Shown piece after piece: positions 1 to 5,826 of a DNA stretch of 9,926 bases. A model generated the notes under the pieces. It saw nothing but the letters and a program-made list of their open reading frames with translations, was not told where the DNA came from and made no database searches. Source of the stretch: a bacterium CG2_30_54_10. Lineage in GTDB: Bacteria > Muiribacteriota > Ozemobacteria > Ozemobacterales > Ozemobacteraceae. Within the stretch, counting starts at the first letter, position 1. Every line of letters begins with the position of its first letter. Location: NCBI GenBank assembly GCA_001872985.1, contig MNYA01000482.1, forward strand, positions 1-9,926, read 5' to 3'. The position numbers were made by a program, and so were the translations under genes.

Positions 1-7
1 CGAGGAG

Positions 8-166
8 AAGGGGGGCGCGTGCCCCGAATGGCACTTAGATAAGGAAATTCTTGAGAAAAATGCTCGGAATAAAATTCGTGTTCATCAGTGTTTACCCATC
101 GTAGAAAAGATATTGGAGAAGCCAAAGTAGGCTTAACTAAGCACCATTCGCGCGTGCCCCCCTTTT
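8..166. repeat. Imperfect inverted-repeat element (MITE-like or transposon relic)
   Basis: The left arm (8-43) and the reverse complement of the right arm (132-166) align end to end. Both begin AAGGGGGG. A short GC-rich stretch follows, 11 bases long on the left and 8 on the right. Then comes AATGGCACTTAGATAAG on the left against AATGGTGCTTAGTTAAG on the right, matching at 14 of 17 positions. About 88 AT-rich bases separate the arms. This layout suits a small non-autonomous transposable element or the remains of a larger one. No transposase and no clear target-site duplication are visible, and the window start may cut off context. A long hairpin transcript is an alternative role. Confidence 0.5.
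74..110 (-). repeat. Possible diverged copy of the 3330-3453 repeat
   Basis: Bases 78-94 (GTGTTCATCAGTGTTTA) match 13 of 17 positions of the reverse complement of the repeat at 3395-3453 (GCGTTCATCTGCGTTCA). The similarity continues weakly into the AAAAGA that follows. It may be a decayed, inverted member of the same dispersed family, lying between the arms of the 8-166 element. The match is short, so this is tentative. Confidence 0.3.
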
Positions 167-185
167 TTGAGAAGTTACGAAATCT

Positions 186-199
186 TGTCCCCGGGGACA
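186..199. repeat. Perfect 14-bp palindrome TGTCCCCGGGGACA
   Basis: This is an exact self-complementary 14-mer about 170 bp upstream of dapA. With wobble pairs the symmetry reaches a little further (183-202). A palindrome without a loop fits a dimeric protein binding site better than a terminator, and no T-tract follows. GTCCCC/GGGGAC cores also occur in REP-like repeats mobilised by Y1 transposases, so a repeat origin is possible. I cannot name a regulator. Confidence 0.4.
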
Positions 200-321
200 G
201 GGAAAATCTATCACACTCGTTCGCGATGACATTTTTACGATGGTCCATATTGCATTACCACGAATTATTGAGAAGATACAAATTACGGCATTTTTCAGGG
301 AAAGCTTTAGAACTGAAATTG

Positions 322-330
322 TGGTATAAA
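322..330 (+). promoter_or_regulatory. Candidate extended -10 promoter for the dapA operon
   Basis: TGGTATAAA at 322-330 is an extended -10 element (TGn followed by TATAAA). It would start transcription near 337 and give a leader of about 29 nt. That leader contains the GAAAGGAA ribosome binding site (351-358), which has good spacing to the dapA ATG at 366. No good -35 box is visible, as is common for extended -10 promoters. GATAAT at 343-348 is a weaker alternative, but transcription from it would start inside the ribosome binding site. Confidence 0.35.
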
Positions 331-365
331 GTTTACTGATTTGATAATAGGAAAGGAACTCCCCA

Positions 366-1253
366 ATGATACAACCCCTGGATGGGTCATGGGCCGCGCT
401 CGTCACACCTTTTTCCGGTGGAAAGGTTGACCAGGAAGCTCTTTTGCGCTTGGTTGACCTTCATCTGAGCGCAAAAACCGATGGTCTGGTTATCTGCGGA
501 ACAACGGGCGAGTCCCCCACCCTCGCAGTTGACGAGCGGTCGGCCCTTATGGAAACCGTTGCCGGGCGACTCGGCGGAAAGATCAATCTGATGCTCGGGA
601 CGGGGGGAAACAACACCGCATCATCGATCGAACTTACCCGAAGAGCCAAAGATTTAGGCGCCCGGGCAGTTCTGGTTGTGGTTCCCTATTACAACAAGCC
701 GACACCGGCCGGCTTGTTGGCTCATTTCAAGGCGGTTGCCGCTTCGACTTCCCTTCCGGTCATATTGTATAACGTCCCTGGCCGGACCGGAGTGAACATG
801 AATGCGGCAACAACCCTGGAACTGGCGAAGGTCTCCAATATCAAGGGAATTAAAGAAGCTTCTGGAAACCTCGATCAGGTCATGGGTATCCTGCAAAAAG
901 CCCCGGATGGTTTTTCCGTCTTCAGCGGGGAAGATTCCCTTAATTTCCCGATCATGGCGTTGGGAGGACGCGGCACGATCTCGGTGACAGCGAATGTCGT
1001 TCCTGACCGGATGAAGGCGTTCAACGACGCATGCCTTGCAAAACAATGGGAAAAGGCCCGCGAAATCCATTTTTCAATCCTTCAGCTTCACCGCGAGATG
1101 TTTCTGGAAGCCAACCCCATCCCGGTAAAGTCGGCACTCAATCTGATGGGTTTGATTCACGACGAGCTTCGACTTCCTTTGGTTCCGGCCCTCCCAGCAA
1201 CACGTGCTCAGCTTGCAAAGACCCTTGAAAGGATGGGCATCATCAAGCCCTAA
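366..1253 (+). CDS. dapA: 4-hydroxy-tetrahydrodipicolinate synthase (DHDPS)
   Basis: DapA condenses pyruvate with aspartate-4-semialdehyde, the first committed step to diaminopimelate (peptidoglycan) and lysine, in the cytoplasm. The 295-residue product has the family's usual length and covers the whole TIM barrel. The pyruvate-site motif GTTGES spans residues 45-50 (Thr46-Thr47). Tyr135 of the YNVPGRT motif, Arg140 and the Schiff-base Lys163 (in GIKEASG) correspond to E. coli Tyr133, Arg138 and Lys161. Tyr109 in VPYYNKP matches the tyrosine borrowed across the dimer. The ATG at 366 follows a strong GAAAGGAA ribosome binding site 7 nt upstream. The stop lies 5 bp before cdaA, so dapA heads an operon with the c-di-AMP genes. 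Related lyases of the NanA/DapA superfamily are possible, but the full motif set favours DHDPS. Confidence 0.96.
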   Translation: MIQPLDGSWAALVTPFSGGKVDQEALLRLVDLHLSAKTDGLVICGTTGESPTLAVDERSALMETVAGRLGGKINLMLGTGGNNTASSIELTRRAKDLGARAVLVVVPYYNKPTPAGLLAHFKAVAASTSLPVILYNVPGRTGVNMNAATTLELAKVSNIKGIKEASGNLDQVMGILQKAPDGFSVFSGEDSLNFPIMALGGRGTISVTANVVPDRMKAFNDACLAKQWEKAREIHFSILQLHREMFLEANPIPVKSALNLMGLIHDELRLPLVPALPATRAQLAKTLERMGIIKP

Positions 1254-1258
1254 ACACA

Positions 1259-2059
1259 ATGGACCTGTTCTGGTCGATTTTCCGGGATTTCAGCTTCATC
1301 GATTTTCTGGATATCCTGCTTGTCAGTTGGGGCATCTATCGTGTTCTGCTTCTGATCGAGGGAACACGGGCGCTGAATCTACTGAAAGGTCTGGCAATCA
1401 TATTTCTTCTCCTCATTTTCACGAAGGAACGTGATTTCAACGCATTGAATTGGGTCTTGTCCAATACACTTCCCACAGGGTTTCTGGCACTCGTAGTGAT
1501 CTTTCAACCAGAGCTCAGGCGGGCGCTCGAGGAAATCGGAAGAAGCGGCTTCCTGGCCGATCAGTTCAACCCCAATGAGGATCTGGGCGAACTCGTTGAA
1601 GAAATTGTCAAGACAATCGAAAACTCGACCAAGAAACGAATCGGAGCCCTGATCGTTTTCGAACAGGATATCGGCCTCAAGGATTTCATCGACAAGGGAG
1701 TCCCTCTCCACAGCCACATCACCTCCGAACTGCTCAATACGATTTTCATGCCGTTCACTCCGCTGCACGACGGTGCGGTCATCGTAAAAAGCGGATTCAT
1801 CGAAGCAGCAAGTTGCTTCCTTCCAATATCCCAGAACCCCGACCTTGCCAGGGAGGTCGGAACAAGACACCGGGCAGCAGTCGGGATCACCGAGATAACA
1901 GACGCGTTCGTTCTTATCGTCAGCGAAGAAACCGGCGCGATTTCGTTCGCCAAAGGTGGCAAGCTTATCCGCGATCTGACGATGGAACGAGTTCGCGACA
2001 TGGTTCGCACGGCCTTCAAACGCGTGATAAAAAGCAGAAAGCTCTTCCAGACAGCATGA
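1259..2059 (+). CDS. cdaA: Membrane diadenylate cyclase CdaA (c-di-AMP synthase)
   Basis: CdaA joins two ATP molecules into cyclic di-AMP, a second messenger controlling osmolyte and potassium balance and cell-wall homeostasis. Of the 266 residues, about 14-33, 39-55 and 70-83 are hydrophobic and give the three N-terminal transmembrane helices typical of CdaA (DacA, YbbP). The DAC domain follows from about 100. It carries PLHDGAVIV with the DGA motif at 171-173 and GTRHRAAVG with the RHR motif at 203-205, the two catalytic signatures. VSEETGAIS, also typical, lies further on. The domain order excludes the DisA and CdaS types. The gene starts 5 bp after dapA without an obvious ribosome binding site, so translational coupling is likely. 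Its TGA overlaps the cdaR ATG (ATGA). Confidence 0.96.
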   Translation: MDLFWSIFRDFSFIDFLDILLVSWGIYRVLLLIEGTRALNLLKGLAIIFLLLIFTKERDFNALNWVLSNTLPTGFLALVVIFQPELRRALEEIGRSGFLADQFNPNEDLGELVEEIVKTIENSTKKRIGALIVFEQDIGLKDFIDKGVPLHSHITSELLNTIFMPFTPLHDGAVIVKSGFIEAASCFLPISQNPDLAREVGTRHRAAVGITEITDAFVLIVSEETGAISFAKGGKLIRDLTMERVRDMVRTAFKRVIKSRKLFQTA

Positions 2060-3294
2060 ACACACGAATAAGTCTGAAGTTCGTCGCTTTCGTTCTTGGG
2101 GTCATCCTTTGGGTCTACGTGAACATAATCCTTTCCCCCGTCGTTCGGCGGAGTTTCCCCGCCCCGGTTGAACTTCGTAACTTGCCGAACCTGATGCGTG
2201 CCACACTCAAAACGCAAACGGTCAGCGTTGTCCTTGACGGAACCCGCCGTGATTTTATCCTGACGCGGCCAGATGCCGTTCAGGCATCGATCGACCTTAT
2301 CAATCTCCGCCCTGGGACCTTCCTGATGCCCGTCAGAGTCAGCCCTCTCCCTGGAATGGTCGTCGTTTCGGTCAGTCCTTCTCAAATCGAGGTTCAAGCA
2401 AAAATGCTGGCGGTGAAGGAATTCGACGTATCAGCCGAGGTACTCGGCCAGACCGCGGAGGGATTCATTTCCGAACCCCCCGTCGTTAAGCCACCCCGGG
2501 TCAAGGTCGAAGGTCCTCCGGAGCTTGTGGAGCGCGTCACCGGATGCAAAGTTTCGGTTTTTCTTCAGGACGTGAAAAACTCAATCAGCGAAAATCAGAA
2601 GGTCACCATCTTTTCGGCTGAAGGCGAGATAGCCACCCCATCCATCAAGGCAATCCCGGACAAGGTCACGATCGTTATCCTCGTAAAAGAGGGGTTTCCT
2701 ACCCGCACGGTTCCAGTTGCATCGCCGACCTTCATCAACAAGCCTCCCGATGGGTTGCGCCTCGAAAGCTTCGCTATCGACCCCTCCGAGGTGACCATCT
2801 CGGGTCCGTTGCGTGCCCTCAAACAGGTCAACGAGGTCAACACACTTCCAATCGACCTTTCATCACTGGTCGGAAGCTCATCGGTGGTAGGGCTATTGAA
2901 AGCACCATTGGAAAGCGTTCGTATCGTAGGAACCCCGACAGTCATGGTCAACATCTCTATCGAGCGAACCAAAGTTGTGCGCCCGTACCGTGGTCTCCCG
3001 CTTACCCTGAAGAACTCTACCAACCAGCATTGCGTAATCACGCCGTCAAGCTACACCCTGCTATTGAAAGGGTTTGTAGAAGACCTCGAAAAGGTTCATC
3101 CAAACCAACTTGGGATAACCCTCGACGTCCGCGGTGAGAAGCCGGGCAGCTACAGCGTGGAACTGACCTGTCCTCCGACCCTTCCGGAAAATGTTGCAGC
3201 GCTGGAGATTCAGCCAGGGCAGGTCAACGTGGAAATATCCGAAACTTCCGCCACCGATACAGGAACATCGACAGTTCCAACCCATTCTCCTTGA
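2056..3294 (+). CDS. cdaR: CdaR-like YbbR-domain regulator of CdaA
   Basis: CdaR proteins bind CdaA at the membrane and modulate its cyclase activity. This 412-residue protein has one N-terminal transmembrane helix (about 8-26, with few charges before it). A long extracytoplasmic part follows, reading as about four YbbR repeats (roughly 33-115, 120-205, 215-300 and 305-395). Each is rich in beta strands and has the recurrent pattern of a VxxSPxxVxV-like or PxxVTIxGP-like strand. A Ser/Thr/Pro-rich tail ends the protein. The frame is open upstream to 1813, but that part lies inside cdaA. The ATG at 2056 begins exactly at the membrane helix and overlaps the cdaA stop by 4 bp, which decides the start. 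YbbR sequences diverge fast, so the repeat limits are approximate; synteny makes the call firm. Confidence 0.9.
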   Translation: MNTRISLKFVAFVLGVILWVYVNIILSPVVRRSFPAPVELRNLPNLMRATLKTQTVSVVLDGTRRDFILTRPDAVQASIDLINLRPGTFLMPVRVSPLPGMVVVSVSPSQIEVQAKMLAVKEFDVSAEVLGQTAEGFISEPPVVKPPRVKVEGPPELVERVTGCKVSVFLQDVKNSISENQKVTIFSAEGEIATPSIKAIPDKVTIVILVKEGFPTRTVPVASPTFINKPPDGLRLESFAIDPSEVTISGPLRALKQVNEVNTLPIDLSSLVGSSSVVGLLKAPLESVRIVGTPTVMVNISIERTKVVRPYRGLPLTLKNSTNQHCVITPSSYTLLLKGFVEDLEKVHPNQLGITLDVRGEKPGSYSVELTCPPTLPENVAALEIQPGQVNVEISETSATDTGTSTVPTHSP

Positions 3295-3329
3295 TTCGAC
3301 AACGGCACTTTCAAACCAAACGAAGGCTT

Positions 3330-3453
3330 TTTTGCCGCAGATGAACCCGGATGAACGCAGATCTGGAAAGAAAAATCAGAAAAACTGAAGATTCTTTTGC
3401 CGCAGATGAACGCAGATGAACGCAGATCTGGAAAGAAAAATCAGAAAAACTGA
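3330..3453. repeat. Two 59-bp direct repeats with a 10-bp internal period
   Basis: Copy 1 (3330-3388) and copy 2 (3395-3453) are offset by 65 bp and identical at 57 of 59 positions. The differences are C/G at 3347/3412 and G/A at 3349/3414. Each copy starts TTTTGCCGCAGATGAAC, passes through CGCAGATGAA units (exact tandem at 3401-3420) and ends in an A-rich tail, AAAAATCAGAAAAACTGA. The near-identity suggests recent duplication or homogenisation. The copies carry no gene. Similar GATGAACGCA strings are, as far as I recall, common as dispersed intergenic repeats in environmental bacterial genomes, but I have not checked this here. Confidence 0.9.
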
Positions 3454-3467
3454 CATGACGATTTCCG

Positions 3468-3497
3468 TTGACTTGAGGTGCCTCCCCCCAGTATATA
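3468..3497 (+). promoter_or_regulatory. Sigma-70-type promoter for the HEAT-dprA unit
   Basis: TTGACT (3468-3473) matches the -35 consensus at 5 of 6 positions. After an 18-nt spacer, TATATA (3492-3497), inside a TATATATAT run, serves as the -10. Transcription should begin near 3504, only a few bases before the ATG at 3508, so the mRNA would be almost leaderless. The promoter follows directly after the 59-bp repeats and supports a transcription unit separate from cdaA-cdaR. Confidence 0.6.
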
Positions 3498-3507
3498 TAT
3501 CCCAGAT

Positions 3508-5826
3508 ATGGACCCCTATTCCCAAAAACTGATCGAATCTTTTCAGCGATCCACCAAAGAGCGGAAGCTTGAACTCTTGCTCGAAATCAGCCGCGTTCGC
3601 GACGAGGCTGTTTTACAGTTCCTGATCAACACGCTCGGTGACGAACACTGGATCGTACGAAAGACTGCAGCCGACTATATCTTTTCCTCGCAAGAAGCTG
3701 CCCTCCCCTGGCTCTCAGCCGCACTGAACTCCTATAACGAGGATATCCAGCACTGGGCACTTCAGGTGCTGGCCCGAATGGGGTCCAAGGGCACCCCGTC
3801 GATCCTGCGCTCGCTGAAAAGCGCCAACCCCGATGTGAGATATTTTGCCTGCATGGCATTGGGTGAAATCCGCGAGCCCCAGGGAATTCCCCCACTCCTG
3901 AAAGCCCTCAGCGATGAGAAATGGGCGGTACGAAAAGCTGCATCTGAAGCTCTTGTCAAGTTCGGGGAAGAAGTCATCCCCATGGTCGAACAGCTCGTGA
4001 CACGCTCCACCGACGAAGACGCTCGATTCTGGGCGATCAAAAGCCTCGGGAAACTCGGGCCAAAGGCGCAGAAAATCCTGCTCGAAGCGCTCCGAACAGG
4101 AGACAAGCAACTTAGATATGTCATCGCCGCCGCCCTCGGAGAGTCCGGTGACAGGCGCGTAATCAAGGTTCTGATCGACAGCCTCGCTGACCCCGACTGG
4201 ACGATTCGCAAAAGCGCCATGCAAGCTCTTTCTGAAATTGGCGAAAATGCCATGGATCTGATGATCGAGTCACTGAAAGACCCAAACGAAGACATTCGCG
4301 ACGGATGCCTCGGCGCAATGGTCCGGTGCGGAGACAAAGCGTGGACAAGACTTTTCGCTTTCGTGGAAACGGTCGACGACAACCAAAGGTTCGTCATCCG
4401 CAAAGGACTTACTAAACTCGGAACCAGAGTTGTGGAACCCCTGGTAAAACTTTTCAAAACCGGGAAAGCCGAAATCCTAAGTTTCTCGGCCGCTACCCTA
4501 GGCGAAATCGGAAGCCCCAAAGCCGTCCCCGTCCTGATCGAAGGACTGTCCAATGACGACTGGAATGTGCGCCGAAGTTGCGCCTACGCGCTCGGCGAGA
4601 TCGGCGAGAAGGGTGTCGACAAAATCGCGGAAGCTTTGACAAGCCCGAATGACGACGTTCGCTACTGGGTCACCAGAATTCTGGAATCCGTTGGGGAAGC
4701 CGGAATGACCTATCTCGTCAAAGCCCTTTCAGACAAAAACAAGAACATACGCTTCTTTGCCGCCAAAGCGCTGGGGGCCTCCAACAACCCCGAAGTCATG
4801 CGCGATCTGATTCACGCCCTTGCCGACTCCAGCTGGAGTGTCCGCAAGGCAGCATTCGGAAGCCTCTGCAAACTCGAAAATCTCAGCATCGATCAGCTTT
4901 TGCGCAATATGTCGAACGACAATGAGGACATCCGTTTTTGGGTTGGCAAGGTCATCGAGGAGGCAGGACGCAGCAACCTCGATAGCATCCATGATTGCCT
5001 TCGTAACGGCAATCCGGAACTTCGACTATGCGCCTGTCAAGCGCTTGGCGCCATCGCAAACCCTGCATCCACAGACATCCTCATCGACGCCCTCCGAGAC
5101 GAGAACGAATGGGTCCGAATCTATTCGGCAATCTCGCTCGGCAGCATCGGCGACATCAGGGCGGTAATACCCTTGATCAAAGGTCTTTCCGACCGGAATT
5201 CCGAGGTTCACAAAAATATCAGCCTGGCTTTTAAAAAGCTTGGGCCCCGTGTTTTTGACACCCTTGAAAAAAGCGTTGAAAGTGACGACCGTGTTCTACG
5301 CCGCAACTCCGCTATCGCTCTTGGTGAAATGCGCGAAGAGCGCGGCGTTGACCTTCTCATCCTTCTCCTCGAAGATCCCGATGATAAGGTCCGGCAGGCT
5401 GCGGCGGAAGCCCTTGGTCGGTTCTCAGGCCTCAAGGCACAGGCCGTCCTTGTTAAGGGTATCCATGATCAGTCCTACATTGTCAGGGCCGCGGCGCTGG
5501 AAGCCATCGGCGAACATGCCCGCCCGGACGGAATTGCAATTCTGACCGAGCACCTGGGCAAAACCAAGGACGAACGCGAGCTTCGTGTTACGCGGCGACA
5601 ACTCGCGGTGATGGCCCAGAAAATCCCTCTTTCGTTTGTCGAGCTGTTTAAGAACGAATCGGCCGCCATCAGGACCATCGCCGCGGAAGCCCTGTCCGGC
5701 GCCGGATTGGCGATAATCCAGATCCTCACGGAGGCGATGGTCGGGAAGGACGAAACGACTGTTTTCTGGTGTCAGAAGGTCATCAAAAAAGTCCGAAATC
5801 CCCAGGAGCCCATCTCAGATGCTTGA
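3508..5826 (+). CDS. Large HEAT-repeat (PBS-lyase-like) solenoid protein
   Basis: The product has 772 residues made almost entirely of about 24 HEAT repeats of the short PBS-lyase/EZ type (about 30 residues, core pattern VRxxAAxALGEIG). It should form a long alpha solenoid that binds protein partners. I see no catalytic motif, signal peptide or membrane helix, so it is probably cytoplasmic. From residue 40 to 540 the repeats alternate as type A (WxVRK), type B (DxRFW) and type C (xxRYFAxxALGE). The A-type tryptophans are at 48, 139, 231, 352, 443 and 535. Start choice: GTG at 3478 also opens the frame but lies inside the promoter, so ATG 3508 on a near-leaderless mRNA is preferred. The 3' end overlaps dprA by 8 bp, suggesting cotranslation. 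The function is unknown: a scaffold or partner of DNA-processing proteins is possible, but location is the only basis for that. Confidence 0.9.
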   Translation: MDPYSQKLIESFQRSTKERKLELLLEISRVRDEAVLQFLINTLGDEHWIVRKTAADYIFSSQEAALPWLSAALNSYNEDIQHWALQVLARMGSKGTPSILRSLKSANPDVRYFACMALGEIREPQGIPPLLKALSDEKWAVRKAASEALVKFGEEVIPMVEQLVTRSTDEDARFWAIKSLGKLGPKAQKILLEALRTGDKQLRYVIAAALGESGDRRVIKVLIDSLADPDWTIRKSAMQALSEIGENAMDLMIESLKDPNEDIRDGCLGAMVRCGDKAWTRLFAFVETVDDNQRFVIRKGLTKLGTRVVEPLVKLFKTGKAEILSFSAATLGEIGSPKAVPVLIEGLSNDDWNVRRSCAYALGEIGEKGVDKIAEALTSPNDDVRYWVTRILESVGEAGMTYLVKALSDKNKNIRFFAAKALGASNNPEVMRDLIHALADSSWSVRKAAFGSLCKLENLSIDQLLRNMSNDNEDIRFWVGKVIEEAGRSNLDSIHDCLRNGNPELRLCACQALGAIANPASTDILIDALRDENEWVRIYSAISLGSIGDIRAVIPLIKGLSDRNSEVHKNISLAFKKLGPRVFDTLEKSVESDDRVLRRNSAIALGEMREERGVDLLILLLEDPDDKVRQAAAEALGRFSGLKAQAVLVKGIHDQSYIVRAAALEAIGEHARPDGIAILTEHLGKTKDERELRVTRRQLAVMAQKIPLSFVELFKNESAAIRTIAAEALSGAGLAIIQILTEAMVGKDETTVFWCQKVIKKVRNPQEPISDA

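Larger units (their letters stand above)
1..365. other. Gene-poor region upstream of dapA
   Basis: No convincing gene lies before dapA. The stretch is clearly more AT-rich than the coding regions that follow. It holds an inverted-repeat element (8-166), a perfect palindrome (186-199), and a candidate promoter and ribosome binding site for dapA (322-358). Short open frames cross it (2-130 with no visible start, and 88-339 from GTG), but they run through the inverted repeats and resemble no family I recognise. I see no tRNA or clear rho-independent terminator. Confidence 0.6.
3295..3507. other. Intergenic region between cdaR and the HEAT gene
   Basis: This gap of about 210 bp separates the dapA-cdaA-cdaR operon from the next transcription unit. 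It contains two 59-bp direct repeats (3330-3453) and a promoter (3468-3497). No clear hairpin plus T-tract terminator for the upstream operon is visible. The weak GGC-TTTTTT-GCC at 3325-3336 is too short to count. Confidence 0.6.

Noticed and set aside
2..130. Open frame with no visible start, ending in TAG at 128-130, as the tail of an upstream gene
   Set aside because: It reads through the left inverted-repeat arm and the possible dispersed-repeat segment, and its composition is repeat-like. No family resemblance is seen. A true gene tail cannot be fully excluded without sequence upstream.
88..339. 83-residue frame from GTG just upstream of dapA
   Set aside because: It has no ribosome binding site, crosses the right inverted-repeat arm and the 14-bp palindrome, and resembles nothing I know. 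It also overlaps the likely dapA promoter.
1813..2055. 81-residue N-terminal extension of CdaR
   Set aside because: It lies wholly inside cdaA in another frame. ATG 2056 overlaps the cdaA stop by 4 bp and starts at the membrane helix, as expected for CdaR.
3325..3336. GGC-TTTTTT-GCC as a terminator for the cdaR operon
   Set aside because: A 3-bp stem with a T loop is too weak, and the downstream sequence is GC-containing repeat rather than a T-tract.
3330..3453. The two direct repeats as a CRISPR remnant
   Set aside because: There are only two copies, only 6 bp separates them, and no cas gene is nearby. Internal 10-bp periodicity also argues against a CRISPR repeat.
3478..3507. GTG start for the HEAT protein
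   Set aside because: The ten added residues would be encoded within the TTGACT/TATATA promoter. The upstream GAGGTG overlaps the GTG itself and cannot serve as its ribosome binding site.
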